This document shows, in pieces, positions 61,540 to 64,000 of a stretch of 64,000 bases of DNA. Position 1 is the stretch's first letter. Each line of letters begins with the position of its first letter. Location of the stretch: assembly GCF_900100755.1 (NCBI RefSeq), contig NZ_FNCI01000001.1, positions 1 through 64,000 of the forward strand. The letters run 5' to 3'. The stretch is from Onishia taeanensis (GTDB lineage: Bacteria > Pseudomonadota > Gammaproteobacteria > Pseudomonadales > Halomonadaceae). A program made the position numbers and the translations under genes. The notes beneath the pieces are model-generated. The model ran no database searches. It was not told the origin of the DNA and saw nothing but the letters and a program-made list of their open reading frames with translations.

Positions 61540-62944
61540 GCCCGCCACGCCGCGAGAGCGGGCGCTCGCCGAGGAGAATGCGCGCCTGCGCAAGGTCTGT
61601 GGCGCGCTGATCGAGCGGGTGGAGTCCAGCGGGGCGGCCGGCGGGGCGCCCTATGCGGCCTTCGAGCATGCGGTGCTGTTGGCCGAGCAAGTGCGTGAGC
61701 GCACCGAAACCCTGCACCGCACGCTCGATGAGCTGGGCCAGGTCAACCGCCAACTGCGCGACGAGATCGCGGTGCGGGTCGAGGCCGAGCAGCGCCTGCG
61801 CGAGTCCAAGCGTGAGGCCGAGGCGGCCAATCTCTCCAAGACCAAGTTCCTCGCGGCGGTCAGCCATGATCTGATGCAGCCGCTGAATGCCGCGCGTCTG
61901 TTCACCAGTGCCCTTGGTGAGCAGGCGGTGCCAGAGGCCTCTCAGCGACTGGTGGGCAATATCGGTCGTTCGCTGCAGGACGTCGAGGCTCTGCTGGGCA
62001 CCCTGGTCGACATCTCGCGGCTGGATGCCGGGGTGCTGAAGCCGGATGTCGCCGCCTTTCGCGCCGCCGACCTGCTCGACGTGATGGCCGAGGAGTATCG
62101 CCAGATCGCCGCGTCACGGGGGCTGACGCTGCATTACGTCGGCACCAGCGCGATCATCGAGTCGGACCTGGCGCTGCTTGCGCGAGTGGTGCGCAACTTC
62201 CTGACCAATGCGATTCGCTACACCCGTCAGGGTCATTTGTTGCTGGGCTGTCGACGGCGCCCGGAAGGGCTGGAGATTCTGGTCGGCGATACGGGGGCCG
62301 GTATCGACGAGTCACAGCGCGAGGCGATCTTCGTCGAATTCCAGCGAGCCGAGAGTGACCACGATGCCCAGGATCGCGGCTTGGGGTTGGGGTTGGCCAT
62401 CGTCGACCGGATCGCCTCCATGCTGGATCATCCGCTGCGATTGGCTTCTCAGCCGGGGCGCGGTTCGCTGTTCTCGGTGCGGGTCCCCTATGGGCGACTG
62501 CCTGCGGCACCGAGGAGTGCCACGACCGCGGCGGCGTCCTCGCAGCGTGACGCCCTGGCGGGCATGCGGGTCTGGGTCATCGACAATGATCCCGGCATCT
62601 GCGAGGGGATGTCGGCGTTACTGGAGGGATGGGGGTGTCGGGTACGGACCGCGACCTCCCTGGCTGCCCTGGAGGCCGGGCTGGATTCGCAGGCGGACCC
62701 TGAGGCCGCCGATGTGCTGTTGATCGACTATCACCTGGACGCGTCGAATCCCGATGGACTGGCCGTGGCCGCGCACCTGCGGCGTCGCCAGCCGGGCTTG
62801 GCCGTGGTGATGATCACCGCCAATCATGACGCGGCGATCAAGAGCCTGGCCCGTCAGCTAGGCTATGGCTGCCTGCTCAAACCCCTGAAACCGCTGCGAC
62901 TGCGCATGCAGCTGGTCGGCTTGTTGGGCAATCGCTCAGCGTGA
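61469..62944 (+). CDS. NahK-like hybrid histidine kinase
   Basis: A 491-residue kinase without membrane helices. A coiled coil (about 20-115, ERALAEENARLRKVCGALIE and later LRESKREAEAANLSKTKF) leads to HisKA with its His in AVSHDLMQPLNAARLFTSAL, the SHDLxQPL form typical of the NahK/ErcS' group. The ATPase domain follows (GDTGAGIDES, GLGLGLAIVDRIASML), and a C-terminal receiver (VIDNDPGICEG, Asp in LLIDYHLDAS). The start at 61469 has GGGGAG upstream. It overlaps the FIST gene, so the two are co-expressed, and ends overlapping the convergent LuxR regulator. Confidence 0.92.
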   Translation: MACTSTRPSLGLSLGDPEEPEASEPATPRERALAEENARLRKVCGALIERVESSGAAGGAPYAAFEHAVLLAEQVRERTETLHRTLDELGQVNRQLRDEIAVRVEAEQRLRESKREAEAANLSKTKFLAAVSHDLMQPLNAARLFTSALGEQAVPEASQRLVGNIGRSLQDVEALLGTLVDISRLDAGVLKPDVAAFRAADLLDVMAEEYRQIAASRGLTLHYVGTSAIIESDLALLARVVRNFLTNAIRYTRQGHLLLGCRRRPEGLEILVGDTGAGIDESQREAIFVEFQRAESDHDAQDRGLGLGLAIVDRIASMLDHPLRLASQPGRGSLFSVRVPYGRLPAAPRSATTAAASSQRDALAGMRVWVIDNDPGICEGMSALLEGWGCRVRTATSLAALEAGLDSQADPEAADVLLIDYHLDASNPDGLAVAAHLRRRQPGLAVVMITANHDAAIKSLARQLGYGCLLKPLKPLRLRMQLVGLLGNRSA

Positions 62945-63616
62945 GGGTTCGTGCCGCTCGGCCAGCAGGGCGTCGAGGTCAACCGAGCCGGCGGCGAGGA
63001 TCGCTTGGACGCGCCCCGTTACACCGAGCTTGCGCAGAATCGCCGAGACATGGGTCTTCACCGTGGTCTCGGCAATATCCAGCTCACGGGCGATCACTTT
63101 ATTGGAGGCGCCGTGGCTCAGGCGGATCAGCACCTCAAGCTGCTTGCCGGTAAGCTCGCAGAGGCGCCGTTTGGTGTCCTCGTCTACGGATACTGTCCGC
63201 TGAGCCTCGGCCGGGGGGCGACGCATGATGTCCGCGGGCAGGTAAAGCTGGCCTTCCAGGATACGGGTCAGCGCGGCGAGCAGGTCTGGGCGCGGTGTGG
63301 ATTTGGTGATGTACCCCACCGCGCCCAGGTCCAGGGCATCGAGGATGGTGCGTCGGTCCTGATCGGCGGAGAGAATCGCCACCGGCAAGTCGGGGCGCCG
63401 CTCACGTAGTTGCCTGAGACCCGAGAGCCCTTCGGCGTCGGGTAAGCCTAGATCCAGTAGCACTAGGTCGACTTCCTCGTGTTGCCCCGCCTTTCGTAGG
63501 GCGTCTTCCAGGCTATCCGCCTCCAGCAGCAAGCTGTCGGGTAGTCCGGAGGCGATCACCGCGCCGATGGCCTCGCGAAACAGCGGATGGTCATCGGCGA
63601 CCATCAGGGTGTACAT
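62936..63616 (-). CDS. LuxR/NarL-family response regulator
   Basis: A 226-residue regulator: a receiver (VADDHPLFREAIGAVI, Asp in LVLLDLGLPDAEG, Lys in YITKSTPRPD) and a C-terminal LuxR HTH (LTGKQLEVLIRLSHGASNK, ARELDIAETTVKTHVSAILR). The start at 63616 has GGAG nine bases upstream. It resembles the ErbR/AgmR-type regulators that control alcohol dehydrogenase genes, and it is divergent from one here. It overlaps the end of the kinase gene by nine bases. Confidence 0.93.
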   Translation of the reverse strand: MYTLMVADDHPLFREAIGAVIASGLPDSLLLEADSLEDALRKAGQHEEVDLVLLDLGLPDAEGLSGLRQLRERRPDLPVAILSADQDRRTILDALDLGAVGYITKSTPRPDLLAALTRILEGQLYLPADIMRRPPAEAQRTVSVDEDTKRRLCELTGKQLEVLIRLSHGASNKVIARELDIAETTVKTHVSAILRKLGVTGRVQAILAAGSVDLDALLAERHEPSR

Positions 63617-63641
63617 GGGCAATATCTCCTGGCATCTCTCG

Positions 63642-63661
63642 CCTCCTCCCGAAGGAGGAGG
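63642..63661 (-). promoter_or_regulatory. UUCG-capped hairpin in the leader of the LuxR regulator gene
   Basis: On the minus strand CCTCCTCC, the loop TTCG and GGAGGAGG form a perfect eight-base stem with a UUCG tetraloop, an exceptionally stable RNA fold. It lies 25 bases upstream of the regulator's ATG. Its GGAGGAGG is a second Shine-Dalgarno-like sequence that would be hidden in the stem. Confidence 0.6.
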
Positions 63662-63769
63662 ACGTCTCCTGCCATCAGAGTATGTCGCAGAAGGTCCCGC
63701 TGACCAAGACTGGTGAGTGGGTCGCTACAACGACATCACTCTCGCGGCCGATAAAAAAGGAGATTCGTC

Positions 63770-64000
63770 ATGGAAGCAACGATGAGAGCCGCCGTGGTTC
63801 GCCAGTTTGGCGAACCGCTGACCATCGAGGAGGTTCAGACTCCTCGCCCCAAACGGGGAGAAATCCTGGTCAAGGTGGCGGCGTCGGGTGTCTGCCATAC
63901 CGATCTGCACGCCGCCCACGGTGACTGGCCGGTCAAGCCCGAGCCCCCCTTCATTCCTGGACATGAGGGCGTGGGCCATATCGTGGCGGTGGGCGAGGGC
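63770..64000 (+). CDS. adhP: Zinc-dependent alcohol dehydrogenase, N-terminal part (cut by window edge)
   Basis: The first 77 codons of a medium-chain dehydrogenase: [20 protein letters not shown], then [17 protein letters not shown] with the catalytic zinc-ligand Cys, and [17 protein letters not shown] with the His and Glu of the active site. This is the AdhP/class I pattern. AAGGAG lies before the ATG at 63770. The gene runs off the right edge. It is divergent from the LuxR regulator, which may control it. The enzyme would oxidise primary alcohols with NAD+. Confidence 0.92.
   Translation, partial: MEATMRAAVVRQFGEPLTIEEVQTPRPKRGEILVKVAASGVCHTDLHAAHGDWPVKPEPPFIPGHEGVGHIVAVGEG

Overview
The window is GC-rich chromosomal DNA of a gammaproteobacterium, most likely a halophile of the Halomonadaceae (Halomonas type). 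This is inferred from gene content: a choline dehydrogenase next to a BCCT choline/betaine carrier, a TrkH/TrkI-type K+ channel subunit, two TRAP transporter systems (one with a TeaD-like UspA partner), a polyhydroxyalkanoate phasin, and fructose PTS proteins with a Pseudomonas/Halomonas-like domain layout. No rRNA, tRNA or CRISPR array was seen.

Layout. 1-330: the 3' end of an IS3-family element. 386-3521 (minus): an aaeXAB-like efflux operon. 3782-8600: a LIV/HAAT-type ABC importer, with the binding protein on plus and livGFHM on minus, separated by two terminators. 8830-10260: a decayed patch holding a frameshifted S24-peptidase remnant, one strikingly AT-rich HNH-nuclease-like gene and another broken fragment. 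10282-11941 (minus): a periplasmic molybdoenzyme with its cytochrome b partner. 12029-14753: a Met/His/Asp repeat protein divergent from an OmpR-type two-component system. 14922-15302: a phasin. 15578-19181: a PaiB/GNAT/GNAT cluster divergent from a MocR regulator. 19147-20931: a flavodoxin-fold oxidoreductase and a divergent LysR regulator. 20967-22444: fetAB. 22531-24120: a YbiT-like ABC-F protein. 24360-25208: a formate/nitrite channel. 25399-27150: an EAL-CBS-GGDEF c-di-GMP protein. 27347-30560: modABC plus a Tat-type DUF192 protein. 30569-31429: an EamA exporter.

The second half holds a DctPQM TRAP system (31706-34587), a DUF4124 protein, a histone-deacetylase-fold hydrolase, a TAXI-TRAP system with UspA (36819-40973), a DUF2189 membrane protein, a MOSC protein, and a catalytically degenerate SUOX-fold protein paired with a hybrid histidine kinase (43151-45946). 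After these come the fructose regulon (Cra-like repressor, fruB, fruK, fruA; 46042-52886), choline uptake and oxidation (52976-56794), a ZIP-like transporter, TrkH, a monooxygenase-like membrane protein, and a FIST protein / NahK-like kinase / LuxR response regulator group facing a truncated zinc alcohol dehydrogenase at the right edge.

Most genes are recognisable housekeeping or accessory metabolism. The parts least explained by known families are the AT-rich HNH-like gene inside decayed sequence, the Met/His/Asp repeat protein beside a two-component system and a molybdoenzyme operon, and the Mo-site-less SUOX-fold protein coupled to a hybrid kinase. I do not see a clearly new multi-gene system. 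These three are the best candidates.
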